A stretch of DNA of 37,533 nucleotides. Source: Deltaproteobacteria bacterium (GTDB lineage: Bacteria; Myxococcota; SpSt-1050). This document shows, piece by piece, positions 23,842-31,881 of the stretch. Location of the stretch: the NCBI GenBank assembly GCA_026416535.1, contig JAOAFA010000013.1, positions 1 to 37,533 on the forward strand, in the 5' to 3' direction. Numbering within the stretch: position 1 is the stretch's first letter; every line of letters starts with the position of its first letter. Below the pieces are notes generated by a model that worked only from the letters and a program-made list of their open reading frames with translations, was not told where the DNA came from and did no database searches. Position numbers and translations under genes: made by a program.

Positions 23842-24879
23842 ATGGATATTTCGCTTTTTGATTTTGAGCTACCTAAAAGTCTTATTGCTCAGTATCCTCA
23901 GGATAAGAGGGACGAATCTAGGTTACTGATTGTGGATAGGAAAAGTGGTAACTTAAAGCACTCAATATTCAGGGATCTACCAAAAGAATTAGATAAGGAT
24001 AGCCTTCTCATACTTAACAATTCAAGAGTTATAAAGAGTAGGTTGATTGGTAAGAGAAATGGTAAAAGTAGATGTGAGGTTTTTTTACATAAGTTCATAA
24101 ATGATTCGGAGTTTTTTGCGTTGTTAAAACCTCATAAAAAGTTTCTTATTGGAGATAAAGTGGTTTTTGATGGTGTTAATATTGAGCTTGAAATTGTTGA
24201 ACTTGATAAAGATAATATAAATAACAGAGTAAAGATCTTATCTAATAAAATTACAGTTGATAATTTACTTGAAAAGGTAGGTTATATGCCTCTACCTCCT
24301 TATATAAGAAGGGGGTATAAAAAGGGTTATGATGATGTTCGTTATCAAACCATATTTGCTAAGAAAGATGGTTCTGTTGCGGCACCTACAGCAGGTCTAC
24401 ATTTTACTCAAGAGGTTTTTGACTCTCTTAAAGAGAAGGGGATTGTATATGACTTTATAACTTTGTATGTGGGTATTGGGACATTCTTGCCAGTTCGGGA
24501 GAGAGATATTACAAGACACAAAATGCACACTGAAGAATATGAAATATCAGAAAGAACAGCCCAACTTATTAATCAATATTTGGCTCAAGACAAAAAAATT
24601 ATTTCGGTAGGGACGACAACTGTTAGAACGTTGGAGTCAAATTATAGAATTAAAAATATGATTCTGTCTGGTAGATTCTCTACTGATATATTTATATATC
24701 CTGGATTTGAGTTCAGAGTTGTGAGTGGTTTGATTACAAATTTTCATCTCCCTAAATCTACATTGTTTATGCTCGTGTGCGCATTTGCTGGAAGGGAATT
24801 AATGCTTTATGCCTATAATGAGGCAATTAAACATGAATATAGGTTTTTCAGCTATGGGGATGCAATGCTTATAAAGTAG
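23842..24879 (+). CDS. queA: S-adenosylmethionine:tRNA ribosyltransferase-isomerase (QueA)
   Basis: The 345-aa protein has normal QueA length. 'FDFELPKSLIAQYP' opens the family. 'GYMPLPPYIRR' and 'KDGSVAAPTAGLHFTQE' are central signatures, and 'NFHLPKSTLFMLVCAFAG' lies near the end. It moves the ribosyl group of SAM onto 7-aminomethyl-7-deazaguanine of tRNA in queuosine synthesis, in the cytoplasm. No other queuosine gene is adjacent. ATG 23842 is the family-like start; the in-frame TTG at 23809 would fall inside the promoter. The GT-C gene follows by 36 nt without a visible terminator. Confidence 0.96.
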   Translation: MDISLFDFELPKSLIAQYPQDKRDESRLLIVDRKSGNLKHSIFRDLPKELDKDSLLILNNSRVIKSRLIGKRNGKSRCEVFLHKFINDSEFFALLKPHKKFLIGDKVVFDGVNIELEIVELDKDNINNRVKILSNKITVDNLLEKVGYMPLPPYIRRGYKKGYDDVRYQTIFAKKDGSVAAPTAGLHFTQEVFDSLKEKGIVYDFITLYVGIGTFLPVRERDITRHKMHTEEYEISERTAQLINQYLAQDKKIISVGTTTVRTLESNYRIKNMILSGRFSTDIFIYPGFEFRVVSGLITNFHLPKSTLFMLVCAFAGRELMLYAYNEAIKHEYRFFSYGDAMLIK

Positions 24880-24915
24880 TTGAATTTGCTAAGGTAGAGA
24901 GGTAGAACATAATAT

Positions 24916-26826
24916 ATGAACAAAAAGTATGTAGGGACCAAAAAAGATTTATCTTATATAGTCATATCTATTGTGGTTCTATTTTTGATTCTTTTCCCAA
25001 ACGGACCCTTTGGATTTCTTCCAGCAAATATAGCCATTTTTTTAGCAATAATTGTTGCATACGGCTGGGCAAGGCAATATTTTGTTGAACTTGACGATAA
25101 GATTAAAAGAGGAGGTCGGTTAATAGAGGTTTTCTCAGTTTTATTGTTTTTTGTATTTTGGTTTTTGATAAAGGTGTTCTGTATTCACCCATCAACTACT
25201 GATGAAAATATATATTTTTATATGGCAAAGAGGTTTTCAGAAGGACTGTTGCCCTATAGGGATTTCTTTTTTGCTCACCCGCCTATTCATCTTGTTATTC
25301 CAGCATTAATATTTAAATTGTTTGGGTTTAATATAGTAGTTGCTAAATTGATCCCTATCTCAGCCTCTCTAATATCAGGTGTCTTCTTATATAGAACCTT
25401 AAAAGAGCTTTCTGGAGTTGTTACAGCTTTTGCAGGGCTTATCTATTATATGTTCTCTTATCAAGTCCTAATGGCATCTTCAGATATGACAGGAGTAAAT
25501 TTAACAATTATGTTTGTATCAATATCTGTTTACTACCTTTTTATTAATAAGCCTGTATTGGCAGGGGTATTCTCGGCTCTAGCTATATCAACAGGTTTAT
25601 ACTCTTTGGGGGTTTTAGCATCAATATTTATTTATTTTCTGATATCAAAGGAATTTAAAAATTTATTGAGGTACCTGGTGTCATTTACAATTATAGCCTC
25701 ATTGATTTTTGGGGTATTTTATATAATAGGTGGGGATAACTTTATTCTCGGAGTCTTCAAGTATCATATACTCAAACCAGAAAAGATACCGAATAAGATA
25801 GATATCTTTAATACGTCAAATCCATTTTTGATTCTTTATGGCATATTGTTAAACTCTATAAATTTCTTTTTTGGTCGAGAATTTCTTAAGTCTGTTTATT
25901 TTCATTCAATGTTGTATATCCCTTTTTGCATCGTATCATTGTCTTTTTTGGTTTTCAGTGTGAGAGATTTGATTAGGAGAAGAGATGCCGAGGGACCTCC
26001 GTTTTATAAGGCTTATAAGATGGTTGGCTTTTCGATTCTCGCCTTCTTTGTTTTTGTTGCGGAGTATTCGGCTTTAAGAGAGCTTTATGATTTTTATCTT
26101 GTGTTTTTATTTTTCTTTATGTCAATGGGGGCATCTTATCTTATAAAATACCTCTTTATACTTCCTAAAGTTGAGAATTTTTCGAAGGCAGTTGTATATC
26201 TCTTTCTAATTTTGATAGGTCTATGGATGTATAGACCTATTTCTGGGATGTTAGATAAACTGCTGTTTGGTAGTGATGTTAGGCCAGAAGGCGAACGAAT
26301 TAGCTATACGTATAAGAAGCCTCATTTTGTGGATTTTATTTCAGATATAGCATATTTTTTGTATTTCAAAGATCATCGAATAGTTGGTAGAATGGAGCCA
26401 TTCTATAGACATTATATTTGGAACAAAAACCTATCATTTGAGGGCGCGTATGAGATTGCAGATTACATAAGATCAAATACTAAGGACTTTGAGACAATAA
26501 CTGGTGCATCAACAATAGCACCTCTTCTGGCACTGCTTTCAGATAGAAAAATGGCCGGCGAAGAGATAGATACAAATGCAAAGAGATTTAAGTCAGGACT
26601 TATGTCTGATGATGACTTTTTTAGAAAGGTATGCTCGGATAATTTAAAATATTTAGTTGTGACTGCTAGGTCATATTTTAATGAGAGGTATGTGTTGCAC
26701 AATGTCTTTTTGAGAAACTCATTTGTTCAGGATAAGAAATTTGTTGACCCATCCGCGCAGCATTTCAAACCACTGGAGATATATCTTTTTAGGCCGGCTT
26801 TTATTGCCTGTGGACTTGTTAAATGA
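24916..26826 (+). CDS. Polytopic GT-C glycosyltransferase (ArnT/PMT-like)
   Basis: The 636-aa membrane protein has about eleven to thirteen hydrophobic segments across residues 1-480 and a soluble C-terminal part (about 490-636). The first periplasmic loop holds 'TTDENIYFYMAKRF' with D96-E97, then 'YRDFFFAHPPIHLVIPA'. This is the acidic motif and surrounding pattern of GT-C enzymes that use polyprenyl-phosphate sugars, such as ArnT and PMT. It would glycosylate a lipid or protein outside the inner membrane; acceptor unknown. The start ATG 24916 has only a distant GAGAGG, so translation may depend on read-through from queA. It converges on the YlqD gene with a 2-nt gap. Confidence 0.8.
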   Translation: MNKKYVGTKKDLSYIVISIVVLFLILFPNGPFGFLPANIAIFLAIIVAYGWARQYFVELDDKIKRGGRLIEVFSVLLFFVFWFLIKVFCIHPSTTDENIYFYMAKRFSEGLLPYRDFFFAHPPIHLVIPALIFKLFGFNIVVAKLIPISASLISGVFLYRTLKELSGVVTAFAGLIYYMFSYQVLMASSDMTGVNLTIMFVSISVYYLFINKPVLAGVFSALAISTGLYSLGVLASIFIYFLISKEFKNLLRYLVSFTIIASLIFGVFYIIGGDNFILGVFKYHILKPEKIPNKIDIFNTSNPFLILYGILLNSINFFFGREFLKSVYFHSMLYIPFCIVSLSFLVFSVRDLIRRRDAEGPPFYKAYKMVGFSILAFFVFVAEYSALRELYDFYLVFLFFFMSMGASYLIKYLFILPKVENFSKAVVYLFLILIGLWMYRPISGMLDKLLFGSDVRPEGERISYTYKKPHFVDFISDIAYFLYFKDHRIVGRMEPFYRHYIWNKNLSFEGAYEIADYIRSNTKDFETITGASTIAPLLALLSDRKMAGEEIDTNAKRFKSGLMSDDDFFRKVCSDNLKYLVVTARSYFNERYVLHNVFLRNSFVQDKKFVDPSAQHFKPLEIYLFRPAFIACGLVK

Positions 26827-26828
26827 GA

Positions 26829-27317
26829 CTATTGTCTAATGTCAGGTCCTTTTATAGTTGAGAAGTTAGCTATCTCTATAAGAGAGGTCTCTTGCTCTAC
26901 AATCCTTTCGACAATTCCGTCTTTGACTATTATTTCAGCTCCGGCTATCTTTTTATATAGGTCATCTCCTATACTGACCTCTACCTCGCCTTCTAATTGT
27001 CCTTGTGTATAGAGTGTCCCATAGACTAGTCTTTCAGCTTCTACTAATTTCTCATTTATTTCTTCAAGACCTTGTGTATATCTCTCCTTTGTTTCAGCTA
27101 ATTGTGCCTCTATCATCTGTGCCCTCACTAGATCACCATTTTTTTTAAGTTGGTCAAGATAGATACGGGCCTCGCTCTCTAATTGCATTATTTGGATATT
27201 TATATTCTCTTTCGCCTTCTTTAGATCCTGGATGAGATTCTTTTTGAAAGAATCCGTCACAATTGCCTTTACAGTTATTATTCTCTTAATTTTTATTCTA
27301 TCGACTTCTCTGTCCAT
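26829..27317 (-). CDS. YlqD-family protein
   Basis: The 162-aa protein resembles the YlqD family: N-terminal strand 'RIITVKAIVTDSFKKNLIQD', then a long coiled-coil-like helix pair (about 25-95, with 'QIMQLESEARIYLDQLKKNG'), then 'GEVEVSIGDDLYKKIAGAEI' and the ending 'EIIVKDGIVERI'. The family is best known in Bacillus, where it lies in the ribosome maturation region; its function is not known. It is a single-gene unit with GGAGGG before ATG. It is probably cytoplasmic. The match rests on overall pattern and the C-terminal motif. Confidence 0.72.
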   Translation of the reverse strand: MDREVDRIKIKRIITVKAIVTDSFKKNLIQDLKKAKENINIQIMQLESEARIYLDQLKKNGDLVRAQMIEAQLAETKERYTQGLEEINEKLVEAERLVYGTLYTQGQLEGEVEVSIGDDLYKKIAGAEIIVKDGIVERIVEQETSLIEIANFSTIKGPDIRQ

Positions 27318-27344
27318 AATCCCTCCTTAAAGTTGAAAGGTATC

Positions 27345-27362
27345 ATTATAACTACTTGTAGT
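27345..27362 (-). promoter_or_regulatory. TATAAT with adjoining palindrome upstream of ylqD-like gene
   Basis: A perfect TATAAT (27350-27345, minus strand) lies 27 nt before the ATG. Immediately upstream is the 12-bp palindrome ACTACTTGTAGT (27351-27362), inside what would be the promoter spacer. No good -35 box is seen, so activation or repression through this palindrome is possible. Confidence 0.35.
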
Positions 27363-27521
27363 CAAACTAATTAAACACAATTGAACTTTTTAAAACATCT
27401 CATAGAAATCTGACCTCTTGCTATTTTATGAATACTTAGAGGATATATTATGAAGCTTTGAGAAAGATATACAGGTTTGTGAGGCAGTTGAATAAAATTC
27501 ATTTGGCTCATAATATAGTTT

Positions 27522-28286
27522 TTATCCGTTACTTGTTTCACTCTTGAAGCATTTACAGATTAATGAAACAATAATCCCTGAAAAGGCATAAAATGCAACA
27601 ATAGTATATCCGGTCGGGAGATCCAGATAATATGAAAAGAGTATTGCTATGATGTTTATTAATATCCCAAGTATCCATGCCCCGATTAATTTTATTGAGA
27701 AACTATGTGTAAAAAAGGACATAATGTAGGCTGGTGCAACAAGTATAGAGAATACAACTAATACACCTGCAAGGTTGACGGAGCTCGTAACGGTAATTGC
27801 AAACGAAGTAAAAAACAGAACCTCTTTTATCGTTCCTTCTACTTTTTCTACTACAAAGAATAAAAATAGACCTATAGTTGCGTATAATACAGATACTTTA
27901 ATCAGTTCACCCTTTGTAATAAACAATATATCTGATGCTGTGAGCTTCTGAACCTCTTCTGTCCCGTGGGGATTCTTTGAGAGGACAATGATAGAAAGGC
28001 TTATTCCGATTGCATATATAAGACCAATGAATGCCTCGTGATTTATTCTCTTCTTTGAGGTAAGTGCAATCAGAAATGCGCCTATAAGTGCAAATGAGAG
28101 TGAGACGGGATAGATAAAACTTCCATCAAAGATAAGAAAGGCGATGGCGGTTCCGAGAGCCGCCATCTGTCCTATTGCAAGGTCTGTAAATATGATCCCG
28201 CGTCTAATTATATGAATTCCATAATAAGAATGAATTCCGAGTAATACTGTTGCAAAGATAAAACTTGTAAGCAGAATATCTATCAT
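27522..28286 (-). CDS. Metal ABC transporter permease (ZnuB/MntB family)
   Basis: The 254-aa protein is a polytopic ABC-3 permease with about seven or eight membrane segments. The family pattern 'RRGIIFTDLAIGQMAALGTA' near residues 28-47 and the C-terminal half 'NLAGVLVVFSILVAPAYIMS' are typical of zinc/manganese permeases. Its ATG overlaps the ZnuA-like stop (ATGA). It is the last gene of the cassette, and no ABC ATPase gene follows or precedes. The 200 bp beyond it are non-coding. The ATPase must be supplied in trans if the system works. Confidence 0.93.
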   Translation of the reverse strand: MIDILLTSFIFATVLLGIHSYYGIHIIRRGIIFTDLAIGQMAALGTAIAFLIFDGSFIYPVSLSFALIGAFLIALTSKKRINHEAFIGLIYAIGISLSIIVLSKNPHGTEEVQKLTASDILFITKGELIKVSVLYATIGLFLFFVVEKVEGTIKEVLFFTSFAITVTSSVNLAGVLVVFSILVAPAYIMSFFTHSFSIKLIGAWILGILINIIAILFSYYLDLPTGYTIVAFYAFSGIIVSLICKCFKSETSNG

Positions 28287-29185
28287 TCTGTAAGTCTCCT
28301 CACAATAAAGTCATAGAGTGAAAAGATATCTTTTACTTCACTCAGACTATTTACATCGTGTGGAAGAATAATGTAAGGGATCTTTGTCTCCTCGGAGAGT
28401 TTCTTTACAGACTTAATTTCGTGATAGTCATCACCGATTATCTTTAGGATTTTTTGTCCCTTTGACTTTTCTATTATGGACTCAATATGCTTTGCCGTTG
28501 GTGGTATACCAGGTTTTGGTTCTATCTCAGCAAAGATTGAACAATTGGCATCCATTGCCACATAATTAAACATTCTGTGATACTGAATAAGTTTGCAACC
28601 CTTTATTTTACTGAGTCTCTCATCCCACTCTTTCTTCTTCTCCTCAAAGCGTCTGATAAAATCAGTAAAATTCGCCTCAAAAAATTCCTGTTTGTCAGTT
28701 CTGACTCTGATTAGACCATTCTTAATTCCTTCTGCTATTCTGGGAAGATTCTTATAACTGAGGTAGTAGTGTGGGTTCCCCTCGGGGTGGACATCGCCCT
28801 CGGACCTGCTCACATTATACGGTTTATTTATAAGTTCTACGGTTTTAGACAGGTCAATAAAATACTCTGAGCCTGGGTTAATTTTTGGATTATTTGCCTG
28901 TTTTAAGAGCGGTGGCAAAAAGCCTATTTCGAGAGATGCCCCGTTGATAAACAGTATGTCAGCCTGTCTGAGCCTCCCAATGAGGGATGGTTTTGGGACA
29001 ACAAAATGTGGGTCTTCTGTTCCCTTTGCGAGGGTAGTGATAATTACTACATCTCTGCCGATCTCCCTAACTATTGATTCTATGTAAGGGTATGTGACAA
29101 CTACCTTGATTTTGTCTTCAGCAAGTATAGTACTTGTAATAAAAATTCCTAATAAAACTCCTAAGGTAAAAAATGTTTTATTCAT
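28283..29185 (-). CDS. Periplasmic metal-binding protein (ZnuA/TroA cluster 9)
   Basis: The 300-aa protein has a cleavable signal peptide (about 1-22, ending LA-E). Cluster A-I ligand positions are visible: H60 in 'EDPHFVVPKPS', H139 in 'GNPHYYLS' and H203 in 'IQYHRMFNY', with an acidic or amide residue expected near 'HDVNS' at about 276-280. Most ZnuA proteins carry a long His-rich loop; here only a short 'DVHPEG' is left. It delivers Zn or Mn to the permease encoded downstream. GAGGAGG precedes the ATG. It follows the outer-membrane barrel gene by 15 nt. Confidence 0.92.
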   Translation of the reverse strand: MNKTFFTLGVLLGIFITSTILAEDKIKVVVTYPYIESIVREIGRDVVIITTLAKGTEDPHFVVPKPSLIGRLRQADILFINGASLEIGFLPPLLKQANNPKINPGSEYFIDLSKTVELINKPYNVSRSEGDVHPEGNPHYYLSYKNLPRIAEGIKNGLIRVRTDKQEFFEANFTDFIRRFEEKKKEWDERLSKIKGCKLIQYHRMFNYVAMDANCSIFAEIEPKPGIPPTAKHIESIIEKSKGQKILKIIGDDYHEIKSVKKLSEETKIPYIILPHDVNSLSEVKDIFSLYDFIVRRLTE

Positions 29186-29200
29186 AAATTCACCTCCTCA

Positions 29201-30496
29201 TTAAAAAGAGTGTGCCCCGTGAGCCCCCACAGCAAAGTTCAGATTCAATATAAATTCCTGAATGGGCAACATCCTCTCTTCAAAATACTTGGTGTGATCA
29301 TAATTGTACTGAAATCTTATTTTTGAAAACTCAGTAAAATTATAATCAATCATGTATGAAATTTTATACAACCTTTCTTCACTGTGTTCGTGTTCGGGGT
29401 GCTGACCATCAAGTTCGACATGAGGCTCAATCAGATAATCAAGTCTCAAACCTGTTCTCCATCTCTTGTCAAACTTAAATAGTGCCTGGACATAGAGACC
29501 TGAATTGGTTTTGTGTATTTTTCTTTTAATGGCAAAATCATCAGTTATTTCTTCTGTCTCATTATCATCTGCAATGTATATCGTCCCGTCAATGATTCTG
29601 CTCAAGTATTCGCTCTCAACTGACAGATATCTGTGGGCATCAATAATGTATTTGTAAGTCAGGTCAAAGCCGAAGACAATTGTCCCAGGGGCATTGATGG
29701 CATTCTCCTGCTTGTGTTCGGATATTTCTTCATTTTGTTTATGTGTGTGACCCGATTGTGAGAGATTTGAATGTCCATAGAGAACCGATGAACCCAGAAG
29801 AAAGATGTGTTCACCAAAATCAAATGAGGTCTTCAGATATCCTGTGAAGAGTGATGGCACAGAGGCATCTTTTATCTCATGTCCAAGGAATGTAAATCCT
29901 TTGGCATTAAATGATATGGGTTCGCCACTATTGCCCTGAAAAATCTCTCCTCCCAGCTGGAGAAAGAAATCAAGCGGAAATGTATATGTGAGCCTTAGAC
30001 CGACATCTGATATCCCTTCGCTTCCCAATATTGCATCATAAATAACAGGCGAATCGTAAAAATCCCAGTTGTGTATGTGTTTTGAATTATGTCTTCCTAT
30101 ACCGCTCTTAAAAAGCCCTGTCCTTGCCCCGAATCCGTAGGGGAGAAACCTTGTGTCTGCATAGACTTCTTCAATCTCTATTCCGTGCCCCGGTGCAAGG
30201 GTTGTGATTCCAGTAAAGTCAAAGTAGACATCTATTGGTGCTGAGAAGGCGAGTTCGAGATAATTGAAATTTATTCCTCTGGCTTTGCTTATGTGAGAGT
30301 GAGGGTGGTGGTGTAAAAACTCGGGTATTTCTAATTTCTCTCTTGACTCATCCCTGATATCGCTACTATTGAATGCAAAATCAGCTATGATTGACAAATC
30401 CGGATTAAATTTATTCTGTAGAAAAGGGTTTTCAGATATCTGTGCTAAAAGTAGGTTTGGAATTGACATTATTAATAGTATTACTAATATCTTCAT
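29201..30496 (-). CDS. His-rich outer-membrane beta-barrel of the metal cassette
   Basis: The 431-aa protein has a signal peptide (about 1-18) and alternating beta-strand pattern throughout, ending in Phe ('GAHGAHSF'), the barrel-assembly signature. Histidines cluster in predicted loops: 'HHHPHSH' (62-68), 'RHNSKHIHNW', 'GHTHKQNEEISEHK' and 'DGQHPEHEHSE'. There is no TonB box or plug domain. It would be a porin-like metal entry channel or a metal-binding surface protein. AAGGAGG precedes ATG. Its position between the small Cys/His protein and the ZnuA-like protein supports a role in metal uptake. The transport role is inference. Confidence 0.82.
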   Translation of the reverse strand: MKILVILLIMSIPNLLLAQISENPFLQNKFNPDLSIIADFAFNSSDIRDESREKLEIPEFLHHHPHSHISKARGINFNYLELAFSAPIDVYFDFTGITTLAPGHGIEIEEVYADTRFLPYGFGARTGLFKSGIGRHNSKHIHNWDFYDSPVIYDAILGSEGISDVGLRLTYTFPLDFFLQLGGEIFQGNSGEPISFNAKGFTFLGHEIKDASVPSLFTGYLKTSFDFGEHIFLLGSSVLYGHSNLSQSGHTHKQNEEISEHKQENAINAPGTIVFGFDLTYKYIIDAHRYLSVESEYLSRIIDGTIYIADDNETEEITDDFAIKRKIHKTNSGLYVQALFKFDKRWRTGLRLDYLIEPHVELDGQHPEHEHSEERLYKISYMIDYNFTEFSKIRFQYNYDHTKYFEERMLPIQEFILNLNFAVGAHGAHSF

Positions 30497-30554
30497 ATTT
30501 GGACCTCCTTAGGTTGAGGTGCATAGAGGTTAGGTAGTAGTAAATTTTAAGAGC

Positions 30555-30830
30555 TTATCCTTTGGGAGGTCCACGAATGTGGTTTGATTGGTATTGTAAA
30601 GTTACTACCCTTTCAGTAGGGGGAGAGACCTTCCATTTTTCCTCTTTATTAGTTAGGAGAATTTTGTTAAGGTCATCTAATTTGTCTGCGCTGTTTTGAT
30701 ATGTATGAAATTGGCATATCGGACAATTATCTCTCTGGTTGTAGTTGTGTTCTGGGTGGATAAAGTCAAATATGTTAAGGTGTATTAAGATTGGTAAGGC
30801 AACAAGTATTTTAATGAATTTATTAAACAT
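30555..30830 (-). CDS. Small membrane/periplasmic Cys-His protein of the metal cassette
   Basis: It has 91 aa from ATG 30830. One hydrophobic segment (about 4-19) is a signal peptide or anchor, followed by 'FIHPEHNYNQRDNCPICQFH', which offers CxxC plus several His. The C-terminus 'NHIRGPPKG' resembles the 'RAPP' ending of small periplasmic proteins often found in metal operons. It is likely to bind or sense Zn or Cu; no enzyme motif is seen. An upstream in-frame TTG at 30866 lies inside the -35 box and is rejected as start. It is the first gene of the cassette. No Shine-Dalgarno site precedes the ATG. Confidence 0.7.
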   Translation of the reverse strand: MFNKFIKILVALPILIHLNIFDFIHPEHNYNQRDNCPICQFHTYQNSADKLDDLNKILLTNKEEKWKVSPPTERVVTLQYQSNHIRGPPKG

Positions 30831-30837
30831 CGTTTTA

Positions 30838-30866
30838 ACTTTAAATACAAATAGATTTTGTGTCAA
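30838..30866 (-). promoter_or_regulatory. Promoter of the metal-uptake cassette
   Basis: Minus strand: consensus TTGACA (30866-30861), 17-bp spacer, TAAAGT (30843-30838). The -10 ends 7 nt before ATG 30830, so the mRNA is predicted to begin at or next to the start codon. Confidence 0.65.
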
Positions 30867-30927
30867 GAGTAATTTTCCATGAATGAGATGTATGAGCTCT
30901 GTTGAGTTGTATATCCCGCAACCTGTT

Positions 30928-30943
30928 ATTAGAAAATTCTAAT
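30928..30943. promoter_or_regulatory. Palindrome ATTAGAA-AA-TTCTAAT in the divergent intergenic region
   Basis: Perfect 7-bp arms flank a 2-bp centre, forming a dyad typical of a dimeric repressor site. It lies between the metal cassette promoter (62 bp from its -35) and the SDR promoter. The sequence does not match the Zur or Fur consensus that I know. It is a candidate operator. Confidence 0.45.
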
Positions 30944-31061
30944 TCTTATCCTACTTTTGATTTATAGGTGAAATTTACAATCTTTGTCATAGGAAATATA
31001 GGCTAATATAGGATGATATTTTTGTAGTTTTTGGTTTTGTAAAAGGCTACGGAATCATTAT

Positions 31062-31091
31062 TTGACATATGTGAAAATACCTTATTATATT
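31062..31091 (+). promoter_or_regulatory. Promoter of the SDR gene
   Basis: A consensus TTGACA (31062-31067), an 18-bp spacer and TATATT (31086-31091) can be read. The leader is about 28 nt and includes AAGGAGG before ATG 31126. Confidence 0.65.
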
Positions 31092-31125
31092 TACCGTGTC
31101 GTATTTTAGTTTAAGGAGGTAAAAG

Positions 31126-31878
31126 ATGTTTGATTTTAAGGGAAAGAACGTACTTGTGACAGGTGGTTCGAGGGGCATTGGTAGGGAGATCTGCAAGCAG
31201 TTTGCCAAATACGGTGCAAAGGTCATAGTATCAAGTCGCAAGCTTGAAGCCTGTGAAAAGGTTGTCGAGGAGATAGAGAGAGAGGGTGGAGAGGCCATAG
31301 CGGTGGCAGCTAATATGGGCAAAATGGATGAGGTAATGAATCTGGCAAATAGATCTCTTGAAGAGTGCGGTTATATTGATGTCTTGGTAAATAATGCTGC
31401 TACAAATCCAATCTTCGGACCAATTTTGAATACCGAAGAGAAGGCATGGGATAAGATTATGGATGTAAACTTAAAGGGTCCTTTCTTTTTATCATTGAGG
31501 ATTGCTCAAAAGATGATAGAAGGGAAGGGTGGCTCTATTATTAACATAGCCTCTACGGCGGGTTTAAGATCCTGGCCAGGACTTGGGGTGTATGGTATAT
31601 CCAAGGGTGCTATTGTACAGATGACTCGTCAGATGGCACGTGAGTGGGCTGGTGGGAATGTAAGAGTTAACTGTGTTGCGCCTGGACTTATTGATACGGA
31701 TTTTTCAAAGGTTCTAATAGTTAATCAGGCACTTAGAGAAGAGGCACTAAAGACTGTTTCAATGAATAGACATGGTGTAGTGTCTGAGATAGCAGGTTTG
31801 GTCCTATTTCTTGCCTCGGATGCAGCTTCATATATAACAGGTCAGATTATTGTTGCTGATGGTGGGGGTATGTGCTGA
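31126..31878 (+). CDS. SDR-family oxidoreductase (FabG-like)
   Basis: The 250-aa classical short-chain dehydrogenase has cofactor motif 'TGGSRGIGREI' (about 12-22), 'NNAA' (89-92), catalytic N115, S143, Y156 and K160 ('YGISKGAI'), and the ending 'ITGQIIVADGGG'. 'SSRK' at about 36-39 after beta-2 suggests NADPH preference. It acts on a ketone, alcohol or sugar; substrate cannot be fixed. It stands alone between the divergent metal cassette and the convergent sugar ABC operon (3-nt gap to malG stop). It has its own promoter and a strong AAGGAGG. A role in sugar or polyol oxidation would fit the neighbour but is not shown. Confidence 0.94.
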   Translation: MFDFKGKNVLVTGGSRGIGREICKQFAKYGAKVIVSSRKLEACEKVVEEIEREGGEAIAVAANMGKMDEVMNLANRSLEECGYIDVLVNNAATNPIFGPILNTEEKAWDKIMDVNLKGPFFLSLRIAQKMIEGKGGSIINIASTAGLRSWPGLGVYGISKGAIVQMTRQMAREWAGGNVRVNCVAPGLIDTDFSKVLIVNQALREEALKTVSMNRHGVVSEIAGLVLFLASDAASYITGQIIVADGGGMC

Positions 31879-31881
31879 GAA

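Noticed and set aside
27318-27521. Possible remnant of the missing ZnuC ATPase between ylqD-like and znuB-like genes
   Set aside because: No Walker A, signature or Walker B motif can be read in any frame; the stretch is AT-rich and too short.
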